A DNA stretch of 64,000 bases from assembly GCA_964450125.1 (NCBI GenBank), contig CAYVDO010000001.1, forward strand, positions 1 to 64,000, in the 5' to 3' direction. This DNA comes from JADJOY01 sp964450125. Its GTDB lineage: Bacteria > JADJOY01. Position numbers and translations under genes: made by a program. Below, piece after piece: positions 1 to 8,703 of this stretch (the stretch's first letter is position 1; the number at the start of each line of letters is the position of its first letter). The notes beneath the pieces are model-generated. The model was not told the origin of the DNA, ran no database searches, and worked only from the letters and a program-made list of their open reading frames with translations.

Positions 1-1
1 G

Positions 2-1711
2 TCAGCGCTCGGCGTCTGCGAGCGCGGCGGCGGCTGCCGGATTGGCGAGCACCACGAAGCGGCTCGAGCCGCCGATCTCGACGACGTCTGGAATCGGTTC
101 GCGAGCGACGTGCTTGCGCAGCGTGGCGACGAAGAGCGGTTCGGGCTTCGCGAGCTCGGCGTCGAGCACGGCGCGGTCTTTGGTGGTCGCGATCGGATGC
201 CGAGCGTAGTAGACCATCGTCGGCCGGAAGAAGCGGTACTGGAGGATCCTGCCGGGCTCGCGCGCGAGTGCGGCCCCGATGCGCCGCGAAACGTCGCGGG
301 TGTCGCCGTGCATCTGCTCTCCGAACGCGGGCATGGCGAAGAGCGCGACGAAGAGCGCGAACGCGCCGAATCCCGTGCCGGCGGCGGCGAAGAAGCGTCG
401 TGCATCGCCGCGCGCCAGCGCTCGCGCGGCGAGCACCGCGCACGCCGCGAGCACGGTCGCCGGCACCATCGGCATCCAGCCCAGGTCGGGAAACTGAGCG
501 CGCGTGCCTTCGTCGAGGAGCGCGGCGACCGCTCGTCCGATCGAGCCCGAGAGCAGCACGCACGCGAGCGCGGTGAGCGCAAGCACCGCCACCACCGCGC
601 GCTCGCTTCGTCCCATCGCGCGCCGTCGCGAGCAACGCGCGTCGATCTCGAGCGCCGCCGCGATCGCAACCGCCGGCAGCGCCGGGAACACGTAGTTCGC
701 GAGCTTGCCCTTGGAGAGCGAGAAGAAGACCAGCACGGTCGTGGCCCAGGCCAGCGCCATCGTGGCGAGGCGGGTCACGATCGTGTCGTCGGCCGCACGT
801 CTCCGGATCCACGCGTCTCGCACGCTCGCCGGCAGGTGCAGGATCGCCGGCAGGAACAGGAACGGCACGTTGGTGGCGAAGTACCACCACGGCTTGTCGT
901 GGCCCGGCAGGCCACTCACGAACCGCTCCAGGTGATGCTTGAAGAAGAAGATCTTGGCGAAGTCCACGCCTTCGAGCACGGTCTCGACGACGAACCACGG
1001 ACCGGAGACGGCCGCGCCGACGACGAGCACGCGCGCGATCGCATCGCGATCGGGTGCGTGTCGGAACGGACCCGACGCGAGCCGGTATGCGGCGAGGCTG
1101 AGCAGGAGCAGCACCGGCGCCACCACTCCCTTGGTGAGCACCGCGAGCCCGAGGAATACGCCCAGAGCAGTCGCGCCCGCTCGTCGCTCGACGATCCCCT
1201 CGACCCATCCGAAGGTCGTGAGCCAGCAAGCCGTGAGGAAGAGCGCGAACGTCGCGTCGGGAATGGCGAGGCGCCCCAGTGCCAACGACTCGCCGCTCGT
1301 ACCCACGAGAAGCGCGGCGATGAACGCAGCGCGTGTACCCGCCAGCCCGTCGACGGCCGCGAAGACTCCGAGGCTCATCAGCAGCAACGCGAGCGCCGAC
1401 GGAATGCGTGCCGCGGCCTCGTTCTCGCCGCGAACGGCGCGGCTCGCGAGCTGAGACCAGTAGTAGAAGATGGGCTTGTCGTAGCGCGGCTGACCGTTGA
1501 ACCAGGGCGTGAGCCAGTTGCCGCGCTCCGCCATCTCGCGCGCCGACTCGATGTAGAAGGCCTCGTCGCGGTCGAAGAGCGGGGCTGCGCCGAGCCGCAG
1601 CCCATAGAGCGGCAGCAGGATCGCCAACAGTGCAAACACGGCGCGTCCCCGCGCCGGTTGCGCGGAGGCCGCAGCGACCGAGGTCGCCGAATCGTCACGG
1701 GGCGGACGCAT
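2..1711 (-). CDS. ArnT/PMT-family membrane glycosyltransferase
   Basis: A 569-residue polytopic membrane protein of the dolichyl-phosphate-mannose mannosyltransferase/ArnT superfamily (GT-C fold). These enzymes move a sugar from a polyprenyl-phosphate donor onto lipid A, protein or glycan on the outer face of the inner membrane. After a short N-terminal helix comes an acidic loop with DRDE at residues 47-50, the position of the catalytic Asp in ArnT-like enzymes, followed by a tyrosine/tryptophan-rich loop and about ten hydrophobic segments. The stop codon lies in the first bases of the window, so the gene looks complete. No clear ribosome site precedes the ATG. The donor and acceptor cannot be told from sequence. 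Confidence 0.85.
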   Translation of the reverse strand: MRPPRDDSATSVAAASAQPARGRAVFALLAILLPLYGLRLGAAPLFDRDEAFYIESAREMAERGNWLTPWFNGQPRYDKPIFYYWSQLASRAVRGENEAAARIPSALALLLMSLGVFAAVDGLAGTRAAFIAALLVGTSGESLALGRLAIPDATFALFLTACWLTTFGWVEGIVERRAGATALGVFLGLAVLTKGVVAPVLLLLSLAAYRLASGPFRHAPDRDAIARVLVVGAAVSGPWFVVETVLEGVDFAKIFFFKHHLERFVSGLPGHDKPWWYFATNVPFLFLPAILHLPASVRDAWIRRRAADDTIVTRLATMALAWATTVLVFFSLSKGKLANYVFPALPAVAIAAALEIDARCSRRRAMGRSERAVVAVLALTALACVLLSGSIGRAVAALLDEGTRAQFPDLGWMPMVPATVLAACAVLAARALARGDARRFFAAAGTGFGAFALFVALFAMPAFGEQMHGDTRDVSRRIGAALAREPGRILQYRFFRPTMVYYARHPIATTKDRAVLDAELAKPEPLFVATLRKHVAREPIPDVVEIGGSSRFVVLANPAAAAALADAER

Positions 1712-1978
1712 GGCGGGTCACGAATCGAATGCGACGCAACACATAGTACGTTCGAACGCGGACTTCGAGGGCTCGAGCGGCCCCGCCGACCGGCACCCGG
1801 ATGAGCGGGCCGCTCGCCACGCGCGAGAGGCGCCGGTCGCCCGTGCGCGGGCCGTCTTGCGGCGCTACGCTGGCGTCGGTATATCGCTCTCTCCCCCAAG
1901 CGTTCGCTCGGTGTCGTACGTTCCATGTCGTCGCTTCAGCGTCATCCTCGCTCGGCAGATTGCCGTCGCAGGTTCGTG

Positions 1979-3307
1979 ATGTCGTGGTCGCGCACGTTCG
2001 CGCTCGGCTGCATGCTGAGCTGCGTCACACCCGTGGCCGTTGGGGCGGCGATGGCCCGGAACGGTCTTCCTGCCGCACGGCTCTTCGATGCCGTGACCAC
2101 CACCGGCGCGCGATTGACACCACTGCTCGGTCAGCCGATCGCCAGGCTCGCGCTCTTCGCGGTCGGCGCCCAGGGGCTCGCACCGATCCCGTTCCAGATC
2201 GACGAGCGGGAAGGCCGGGATCCAGGCGACGCGCCCTGGATCTACACCCTCGGCGCGTACGCGCATCCAGACGACGACGGTGGTCACCTCGACGCCAACG
2301 ACGAGCTGGTGTTCATGGCGCGCGACACCGGTCCGCGCACCAACGCGGGCCCCGCACACACCCGCATCACGGTGGAGCTCGAGGTTCGCGACCCAGTCAC
2401 CGGCGAGGTCGCGTACGCCTACTTGGCGTCGTTCGACGGCAGCCCGCCGCGCAGCGACCAGAGCTACGTACGTCTCGATGCCCAGACCGACACCGTGAGC
2501 GCCACCAACTACTTCGCGAGCGTCTCCACGGCGGTGCCGGTGTCTTGGTCCAACTTCACGTTGCGGGACGCGCGCGGCCGCCCCAGCGCCAATCTGCTGG
2601 ACCGCTTCAAGGTACGCGTGCGCGCTCTTTTCATCCTGGGCCTCGTGGAATGGAGGGTGAACGAAGAAGAGCTTCAGTCGGTGCCGGTGGGCTACCGCGA
2701 CGGACCGGTGCGGGTGATCCGGCGCGTGCGCAATCGATTGGAGACGGGGCTCGGTCTCGAACGCTCGGACTACCTGCTCGACACCGTCTATTACGACAAC
2801 GCGGTATTCGTGCCGGCGTTCGTGGTGGTGCCGTTCGAGCCTGGCTTCTTCATGAAGGACATCGCGATTCGTACTTCCGTGGATTTCCGCCACGCTCTCG
2901 GTGGCTGGACGTTCACCAGCTCGCGGAACCCGACGCCCGTGACGATCGACGGCGTCATGTCGCCGGCGGAGCGCGCGCTCGACCACGGCGATACCGATTG
3001 GGTCGTGTTGTCGAAGGACGACACCGCCTTGATCTCGCGGGTGCTGGTGCTCGACGCACGGCTCAAGAGCGTCCAGCGCGGGCTCTATTACGTGGACGAT
3101 GCGAACGCTGCCGATGCACCCGAGGGCGAGTCCGGGCAGACGCCCAACGTGGGCTTCGAGTTCTCGCATTTCGAGGGGGCCACGGCCGGTTCGTACAAGA
3201 CGCTCGGCGAGATCTACGTGGTGAACGGCTACGAACGCGGGATGGAGCGGCCGTTTCTCGACCTGCGCAGCAAGCCGTTGCTGGTCACGGCCACCGTGCT
3301 GCCGTAG
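1979..3307 (+). CDS. secreted protein of unknown function
   Basis: About 442 residues with a signal peptide in the first 22-25 residues (basic start, hydrophobic stretch, then an Ala-x-Ala-like end). I do not recognise a catalytic motif. The body is rich in Asp and aromatic residues and has beta-strand-like alternation; a conserved-looking block near residues 90-110 (HPDDDGG followed by DANDELVF) resembles calcium-binding or beta-propeller loops. An in-frame ATG at 1925 is possible, but the 1979 ATG puts the signal peptide at the N terminus, so I prefer it. It ends 13 bases before glycerate kinase on the same strand and may be co-transcribed with it. Function unknown. Confidence 0.7.
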   Translation: MSWSRTFALGCMLSCVTPVAVGAAMARNGLPAARLFDAVTTTGARLTPLLGQPIARLALFAVGAQGLAPIPFQIDEREGRDPGDAPWIYTLGAYAHPDDDGGHLDANDELVFMARDTGPRTNAGPAHTRITVELEVRDPVTGEVAYAYLASFDGSPPRSDQSYVRLDAQTDTVSATNYFASVSTAVPVSWSNFTLRDARGRPSANLLDRFKVRVRALFILGLVEWRVNEEELQSVPVGYRDGPVRVIRRVRNRLETGLGLERSDYLLDTVYYDNAVFVPAFVVVPFEPGFFMKDIAIRTSVDFRHALGGWTFTSSRNPTPVTIDGVMSPAERALDHGDTDWVVLSKDDTALISRVLVLDARLKSVQRGLYYVDDANAADAPEGESGQTPNVGFEFSHFEGATAGSYKTLGEIYVVNGYERGMERPFLDLRSKPLLVTATVLP

Positions 3308-3320
3308 CGATCCGAGCGCC

Positions 3321-4439
3321 GTGCGGGTGGTCGTCGCAACCGACAAGTGGCGGGGGTCGTTCTCGTCGGTTGCCGCCGGGAAGGCGATCGCCACGGGGCT
3401 GGCGCGGACCCTTCGCCGAGCGAGCATCGAGATCGTCGACGTCGCGGACGGAGGCGAAGGCACGCTCGAGGCCGTGCTCGCGCGCGAGCCGGGCGAGCGT
3501 CGCACGGCACGGGTCGCGGACCCGCTCGGCCGCGTCGTCGACGTGCCGTGGGCACTCCTCGGTGACGGCACGGCGCTCCTCGAATCCGCGACTGCCATCG
3601 GCCATGCACGCCTCGGACCCGAGGAGCGCCGTCCGCCCCGTACCAGCACGCGAGGCGTCGGCGATCTGGTTCGCGCGGCGCTCGACGCCGGGTGCTCGCG
3701 GATGGCGCTGGCGCTGGGTGGGAGCGTGACGGTGGATGGCGGCGCCGGCTTTGCGCAGGCGCTCGGCGCGCGGATCGTCGACGCGGGTGGCGGCGACGTC
3801 GCTCCTGGTGGAGGAGCGCTCGTCGACGTCGCAGCCATCGACGTGTCCGGGCTCGATTCGCGCCTCGCCGCGGTGAGGATGGAGGCGTGGTGCGACGTGC
3901 GCAACCCGCTCGTGGGCCTCGAGGGCGCCGCGCGTGTGTTCGGTCCGCAGAAGGGCGCGGGGCCGAGCGACGTCGAGCGTTTGGAGGGGGGCTTGATCCG
4001 CTTCGCCGACGCGATCGAGCGTGACTTGGGCGTGCGCGTCCACGATCTCGCGTGCGGTGGCGCCGCTGGTGGGCTGGGCGCAGCGGCGCTCGCGTTCGCC
4101 GGTGCTGCGCTCGTGCTCGGCGCGGAACGGGTGCTCGATGCCATCGATTTCGATCACGTCCTCGAGGGGGCGGACCTGGTCGTGACTGGCGAAGGACGCT
4201 TCGACGGCGAAGCGATGCAGGGAAAGATCGCGCCGACGGTGGCCGAGCGTGCGTCGAGGCGCGGGATTCCCGCGATCGTGGTGTGCGGCGAGGACGCGAG
4301 CGGTGGCCGGGTCGGGGATGGAGTCGTGCGCGTCGTCTCGGGTGTGGGGTTGGGCCGAGCAGTGGGGGATCACCTCAGTGCGACGGACCTGAGCGCTCTC
4401 GGCGACCTCGCCGGCCGATCGATCTCGCGCGGCAGGTGA
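3321..4439 (+). CDS. glycerate kinase (GlxK/GarK family)
   Basis: A 372-residue protein of the glycerate 2-kinase type I family, which phosphorylates D-glycerate with ATP in glyoxylate, serine or glucarate breakdown. The N terminus carries the family signature (DKWRGSFSS at residues 8-16, normally D-S-F-K-G-S). Later landmarks are GGSVTVDGGAGFAQALG near 133-149 and VTGEGRFDGEAMQGK near 286-300, both typical of the nucleotide and substrate site. The start is GTG; the next ATG is internal. Length is normal for the family. The last 65 bases overlap the 3' end of the convergent metalloprotease gene. Confidence 0.88.
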   Translation: MRVVVATDKWRGSFSSVAAGKAIATGLARTLRRASIEIVDVADGGEGTLEAVLAREPGERRTARVADPLGRVVDVPWALLGDGTALLESATAIGHARLGPEERRPPRTSTRGVGDLVRAALDAGCSRMALALGGSVTVDGGAGFAQALGARIVDAGGGDVAPGGGALVDVAAIDVSGLDSRLAAVRMEAWCDVRNPLVGLEGAARVFGPQKGAGPSDVERLEGGLIRFADAIERDLGVRVHDLACGGAAGGLGAAALAFAGAALVLGAERVLDAIDFDHVLEGADLVVTGEGRFDGEAMQGKIAPTVAERASRRGIPAIVVCGEDASGGRVGDGVVRVVSGVGLGRAVGDHLSATDLSALGDLAGRSISRGR

Positions 4440-6498
4440 GCGCGATCGCCACGGGCGCGGCACCCGCCGTGTCTCCCGCGCCGCTGCCGGCGATGTTGCA
4501 GCCCCCGCCGCTGCCGCTCGCTGGGCGACCGGTCGACGAGCCTTCGACGGCGTACCGATACGTACCGACCGGCCCGCCGAGAAGCACGTTGAACGACAGG
4601 TTCGAGATCACGGCGACGCGATCGTCGGCTGCGTTCCAGTCGGAGAGCGGGATCTCGACACGGGGTGTGAGCTCGTCGAGGAGCTCGCGGGTGATGGAGT
4701 AGCGCATCGTCACTGGGTCACGCATCAGGACCGAGACGCCCCACCGCATTCCTGCGAGCCCCTCGAATCGGAACACGCCATCGCGCTGCGCCGGATCGGC
4801 GGCGAAGCGGACGTAGTTCGACGCGAGCGGTCGAGGCGAGTGGGTGCCGGACTCACCCGCTGCCGGCATGCGATCGTGCTCGAAGGTCACGTTCACGCCG
4901 CCGAAGATCGACGCGAAGCGCTCGGCGAGCGCGTAGCCGGCGCCGTCGGCGTAGGGACCGACCTTGTAGTTCCACTCGGCATAGGTCTGGAAGTCGCTGG
5001 CGAGATCGCCACCGGTCTCGCGCAACACGCGGTCGGTGGCGGCGAAGCTGCCGCCGTAAGTGTCGAGCTCCGTCGCCTCGTAGATTCGCCGCAGGATCGT
5101 GCGATCGCCGCCGCGGCTGTCGACCAGATACTTCGACCACGCGGGGACGTAGTTGAGAAGTGGCAGCAGCGAATGCACGCTGAACGCGGGAATCGCGAAC
5201 CGCTCGCTCGTGAGCAGCGTGACGAAGAGCCGGTCCTTGGGATCGTCACTCTCCAGCACGCCGTAGAGATCCACCTGGTGATAGGTGGCGGAGTTCTCGC
5301 TGAGGAAGCCCTCCAGCACGGGGCCGTACGCCATCTGGCAGGCGTGGATCAGCTCGTGGCCGAAGACGCTGCGCACGATGCGCTCGCTGTAGTAGGGCTG
5401 GAGCGGATGCCAGTCGGCGCGGCCGCCGGCGCGGATGTCGGCGTTGACGAGGATGTGGCTCGCGCCGCGAACCCGGCCGTCGGGGAAGGTGACGCCGCGG
5501 TTGAAGTGATTGGGTTCGGGAATGCCGGGTTTCCCGAAGCTCATCAAGTAGACGTCGTAGCGATCGTCGCCACCCTGGCCGCCATCGGCCGCGGGGGCCT
5601 TCCAGCCGAGGCGGCCGATCCACTCGGACCAGGCGAGCTCCAACGATTCGCGGCCCCACGTGACGAACGTGTCGTCCACGGCGTCGGCGCCATCGCGGGT
5701 GAAGTGTAGAAGCATGTGGCCGTCGCTCGTCGCCACGGTCTCCTCGGGGCCGGTGAGCGGCCCGTACGGAAACTCGCGGGCGTCAGCGCCCGCGCTCGAG
5801 AGGCAGAGCGCGAACGCGATGGAGAGCGTTGCAGCGGCGCCAGTCGAAGGCGCTGCGTCGCGCGCGGCGGAGCGTGTCGCCGAGCTCCACAGCGCGTAGG
5901 CCCAGAGTCCCAGCACCGCCGAGCTCACGTTCAAGCGGACGTCGCGCCAATCGAAGAAGCGGATGAAGAAGAAGTTCTTGACCTGGTCGGGAGTGGAGTC
6001 GAACCAGCGCACGAGCGCCGCGAGTGTGGGATCGTAGTAGTGGTGGATCAAGCCTTGTAGGCACTCGTCCAGGAACCCGAGGAAAGCCGTGATGAGGGCT
6101 GCGGTGATCTGCCGGCGCGCTCCGCCGAGCTCGACGGGCATCGCGCGCAGAACCAGCACCGCGAGCAAGCCGTACTCGAAGAGGTGCATCTGCTCGATGG
6201 CCTCGTGGCCGTAGATCACGAGGCTCACACCGTAGAGCACCGCAAGTGCCGCGATCTGGATCCAGAATCGGGGATCGCGGATGCGCACGCGACGCAGCAG
6301 ATGCTGGCCGGCTGCGATGGTGAGCGCGACGAAGAGCGTCGTGGCGAGGTAGCGGATCGGCCATTCGCCGACGTGGTTCTTGATCCAGCGCCGGATGCCG
6401 GAGACTGCGGGAAGCGTGAGCCAGATGAACGCGGTGAGCAGCACCGGTGGCAGCCAACGCCGCGACGCTCGCGGCTGGGGCGGGGCGGATGGCGCCAT
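4375..6498 (-). CDS. VanZ-like membrane domain fused to a secreted HExxH metalloprotease
   Basis: A 707-residue two-part protein. Residues 15-205 hold five or so membrane helices with VanZ-like landmarks: EQMHLFEYGLLA near 102-113, LDECLQ at 143-148 and DWRDVRLN near 183-190. After a second hydrophobic, signal-like stretch at 218-238 comes an extracytoplasmic region with the zinc motif HELIH at 381-385 and a downstream EGFLSENSATYH block that can supply the third ligand. The C terminus has a Gly/Ser run, a single Cys, a short hydrophobic stretch and an arginine-rich tail, reminiscent of MYXO-CTERM/GlyGly-CTERM sorting signals but too short to be sure. The two parts are fused in one uninterrupted frame. 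It is divergent from the iron operon. Confidence 0.75.
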   Translation of the reverse strand: MAPSAPPQPRASRRWLPPVLLTAFIWLTLPAVSGIRRWIKNHVGEWPIRYLATTLFVALTIAAGQHLLRRVRIRDPRFWIQIAALAVLYGVSLVIYGHEAIEQMHLFEYGLLAVLVLRAMPVELGGARRQITAALITAFLGFLDECLQGLIHHYYDPTLAALVRWFDSTPDQVKNFFFIRFFDWRDVRLNVSSAVLGLWAYALWSSATRSAARDAAPSTGAAATLSIAFALCLSSAGADAREFPYGPLTGPEETVATSDGHMLLHFTRDGADAVDDTFVTWGRESLELAWSEWIGRLGWKAPAADGGQGGDDRYDVYLMSFGKPGIPEPNHFNRGVTFPDGRVRGASHILVNADIRAGGRADWHPLQPYYSERIVRSVFGHELIHACQMAYGPVLEGFLSENSATYHQVDLYGVLESDDPKDRLFVTLLTSERFAIPAFSVHSLLPLLNYVPAWSKYLVDSRGGDRTILRRIYEATELDTYGGSFAATDRVLRETGGDLASDFQTYAEWNYKVGPYADGAGYALAERFASIFGGVNVTFEHDRMPAAGESGTHSPRPLASNYVRFAADPAQRDGVFRFEGLAGMRWGVSVLMRDPVTMRYSITRELLDELTPRVEIPLSDWNAADDRVAVISNLSFNVLLGGPVGTYRYAVEGSSTGRPASGSGGGCNIAGSGAGDTAGAAPVAIALTCRARSIGRRGRRERSGPSH

Positions 6499-6595
6499 CG
6501 GTGGGACGCGCGAGGTGCTCGCGAACGGTGAAGGTCTCGTGCTGCGAGAGAGGATCGCATCGAATCCCAGGAGCGTCAGTGTACGACCGGGGCGG

Positions 6596-6651
6596 TTGAC
6601 GCAACCGTGCCAGGGAGTATTAACTGATATCGAATTTGAGAATCGTTCTCA
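6596..6651 (+). promoter_or_regulatory. promoter with Fur box
   Basis: A candidate -35 TTGACG (6596-6601) and -10 TATTAA (6618-6623), spaced 16 bases, are followed by the near-perfect palindrome TGAGAATCGTTCTCA at 6637-6651. This matches the 7-1-7 Fur consensus (TGAnAATnATTnTCA) with one mismatch. The box lies just upstream of the GGAG at 6656-6659 and the porin ATG at 6666, where a bound repressor would block transcription start. Sequence match is direct; Fur control is inferred. Confidence 0.72.
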
Positions 6652-6665
6652 TATTGGAGCCGCCC

Positions 6666-7919
6666 ATGATCCCGACTGCGCGTCCCCGCACCCTCGTTTC
6701 CGCGATGCACGCCTCGGCTTCCACGCCCCGCACCTACCGCATCGGTGTGCTCGTGCTGCTGGCCGGATTGCTCGCTTGGTCGAGCACTGCCCCGGCACAG
6801 GAGTCACCCTCGGCACCCGCAACCGATTCGCCTTTCGAACGTTACCGGCCGGTCTTCGACAGCGCTCTAGGCACCACCACGCTCGGTTCCTACGGCGAGA
6901 TCATCTACAACAACCGCCTCAGCGATGGCCGCGACACGATCGATCTCAGGCGGGTGGTGCTCTTCGTCGCGCACGACTTCAACGACTGGATCTCGTTCTT
7001 CACGGAGCTCGAGCACGAGCACGCCGAAGGCTTCGAGGCCGAGCAGGCCTTCATCGAGCTCCGACCCAATCCGCGACTGGCCGTGCGCGGCGGCCTGCTC
7101 ATCCTGCCGGTGAGCCACATGAACCTGGCGCACGAGCCGGTGTACTTTCACTCGGTGGAGCGCCCGGACCTCGACCGGTACTTGGTGCCCAGCACTTGGC
7201 GGGAGCTCGGCGTGGGTGTGTCAGGCCAGCTCACCGATTGGCTCAGCTACGAGCTTCAGCTCAACAACAGCCTGTCGCTCGCGGATGGAGACGACGAGCT
7301 CAAGCTCGCCGAGGTGGAGACCGAGGGCATCCGCGAGCTGCGTCAGGAGGGGCGTCAAGCCGCCTTCAACGACATCGGTATCACTGGACGGCTTTCGGTG
7401 CGACCCGCGCTCGGCCTGAATCTGGCGGGCAGCTTCTTCACGGGTGAGGCCGATCAGTCGCAGCGCATCATCGTCGACGACGTCGAAGTCGCGCTGCCGG
7501 ATGCCCGTGTCACGGTGCTCGAGGCGGATGCCCGTTTCGAGCGGAGTGGCTTCGATCTGCGCGCTGAGTACGCCCTCGTCATGTTCGGCGAGGCCGGTAC
7601 GCTCAGCGAGCTGGCGGGGCAGACCGTCGGCGAGCGCCAGCAGGGCTTCTACGTCGAGGCCGCATACGACGTCTTGCGACTGCTCGTCGACACCGACCAT
7701 CGTCTCGACGTGTTCTACCGCTACTCGTGGATCGACCTCGCGAGCAGCGTCCCCGCGGGCTTCGCGCGCAATCCTGAGAGCGAGTGGACCATCCACAGCA
7801 TCGGGCTCGCGTGGTTCCCGGTTCCCCAGGTGGTCGCGAAGCTCGACTACGAAGCACGCGACGACGACGCCAACGCTCGCCCCGATCGCCTCAACGTCGG
7901 TCTGGGATACGCTTTCTGA
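6666..7919 (+). CDS. outer-membrane porin-like beta-barrel protein
   Basis: A 417-residue secreted protein beginning with a signal peptide (hydrophobic core near residues 24-40, cleavage after an APAQ-like site). The rest is alternating amphipathic strands with tyrosines and charged turns, and it ends in phenylalanine, typical of outer-membrane barrels. It looks like the phosphate-selective porin O/P-type or DUF-level porins of deltaproteobacteria. The ATG at 6666 is chosen over a TTG at 6636 because GGAG lies 6 bases upstream and the TTG overlaps the Fur box. It is first in an operon with bfd and bfr, so a role in metal or siderophore passage is plausible but unproven. Confidence 0.75.
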   Translation: MIPTARPRTLVSAMHASASTPRTYRIGVLVLLAGLLAWSSTAPAQESPSAPATDSPFERYRPVFDSALGTTTLGSYGEIIYNNRLSDGRDTIDLRRVVLFVAHDFNDWISFFTELEHEHAEGFEAEQAFIELRPNPRLAVRGGLLILPVSHMNLAHEPVYFHSVERPDLDRYLVPSTWRELGVGVSGQLTDWLSYELQLNNSLSLADGDDELKLAEVETEGIRELRQEGRQAAFNDIGITGRLSVRPALGLNLAGSFFTGEADQSQRIIVDDVEVALPDARVTVLEADARFERSGFDLRAEYALVMFGEAGTLSELAGQTVGERQQGFYVEAAYDVLRLLVDTDHRLDVFYRYSWIDLASSVPAGFARNPESEWTIHSIGLAWFPVPQVVAKLDYEARDDDANARPDRLNVGLGYAF

Positions 7920-7951
7920 CGCTTGCGCCCGCCGCGGCGTCGGAGACCGCT

Positions 7952-8218
7952 GTGATCGTCTGCTCGTGCCACAACCTGACGGAGCAGCACATCCGCGCCG
8001 AGATCGGACGCGGCGCGAGGTCGCTGCGCGATCTCGCAACGCGTTGCGGCGCGGGTCGGGATTGCGGCTCGTGCGCGCTCGACTTGCTGGAGTTGTTGGC
8101 CGACGCGGAGCCCGGGCTTACGTCCAGCGGTTCGGGCTCGACCGGGCGAGACCGCACGAGCGTGCCGCGAACGAAGGGCGCACCACCGCCACTCGAACCG
8201 AAAAGGAGCCGGCCATGA
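7952..8218 (+). CDS. bfd: bacterioferritin-associated ferredoxin
   Basis: An 88-residue [2Fe-2S] protein. The Bfd/Fer2_BFD signature is complete: VCSCHNLTE at the start (Cys-x-Cys) and CGAGRDCGSC near residues 32-41 (last two cysteines as C-x-x-C). In known systems Bfd gives electrons to bacterioferritin heme to release stored iron. The start is GTG with GGAG seven bases upstream. The last 30 residues are a low-complexity Ser/Arg/Pro tail not usual for Bfd. The gene overlaps the bacterioferritin ATG by four bases (ATGA), so the two are translationally coupled. Confidence 0.88.
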   Translation: MIVCSCHNLTEQHIRAEIGRGARSLRDLATRCGAGRDCGSCALDLLELLADAEPGLTSSGSGSTGRDRTSVPRTKGAPPPLEPKRSRP

Positions 8219-8703
8219 GCAAGAAGAGCCCCCCCGAGCCCGCCGCGTCCGTGGTCGACGTCCTCAACGACGTCCTCACTGGTGAGCTCACCGCGACCAA
8301 TCAGTACTTCCTGCACGCCAAGATGTGCGGCCACTGGGGATTCGCCGCGCTCGCCGCGAAGGTGCGCGCGGAGTCGATCGACGAGATGCGTCACGCGGAC
8401 TCGCTCATCGACCGGATCTTGAGCTTGAAGGGGTTGCCGAACGTGCAGCGGATCGGTCGGGTGCGCATCGGCGAGACCGTGGTCGAGCAGCTCCGTTCGG
8501 ATCTGGCACTGGAGCACGAGGCTACGCCGCGATTGCGCGCCGGGATCGACACCTGCCGTGCTGCAGGAGATCACACGAGCGCCGCGCTCCTGGAATCGAT
8601 CCTCGAAGCCGAGGAAGGCCACGCCGAGTGGCTCGAGACCCAGCTCGAGCTGATCGAGACCTTGGGCGAGAAGGCGTACCTCGCTCAGCAGATTCGTGGC
8701 TGA
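8215..8703 (+). CDS. bfr: bacterioferritin
   Basis: A 162-residue four-helix ferritin-like subunit that forms a 24-mer iron-storage shell. Ferroxidase ligands are all present: E24, E57, H60, E100, E133 and H136, matching E18, E51, H54, E94, E127 and H130 of E. coli Bfr. The heme-binding methionine is M58 in the DEMRHAD block. AGGAG sits seven bases before the ATG. It overlaps bfd upstream and the FMN-binding gene downstream, so storage and release genes are made together from the Fur-box promoter. Confidence 0.95.
   Translation: MSKKSPPEPAASVVDVLNDVLTGELTATNQYFLHAKMCGHWGFAALAAKVRAESIDEMRHADSLIDRILSLKGLPNVQRIGRVRIGETVVEQLRSDLALEHEATPRLRAGIDTCRAAGDHTSAALLESILEAEEGHAEWLETQLELIETLGEKAYLAQQIRG

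Noticed and set aside
110..1804. A 564-residue plus-strand frame opposite the glycosyltransferase
   Set aside because: Arginine/glutamate-rich shadow with no motif; the opposite frame is a clear membrane enzyme.
1865..4144. A 759-residue minus-strand frame across the secreted protein and glycerate kinase
   Set aside because: Low-complexity Ser/Arg/His content with no domain; antisense shadow of well-formed plus-strand genes.
4440..4520. Firm MYXO-CTERM sorting signal at the metalloprotease end
   Set aside because: Gly/Cys and Arg parts are present but the hydrophobic segment is only about ten residues.
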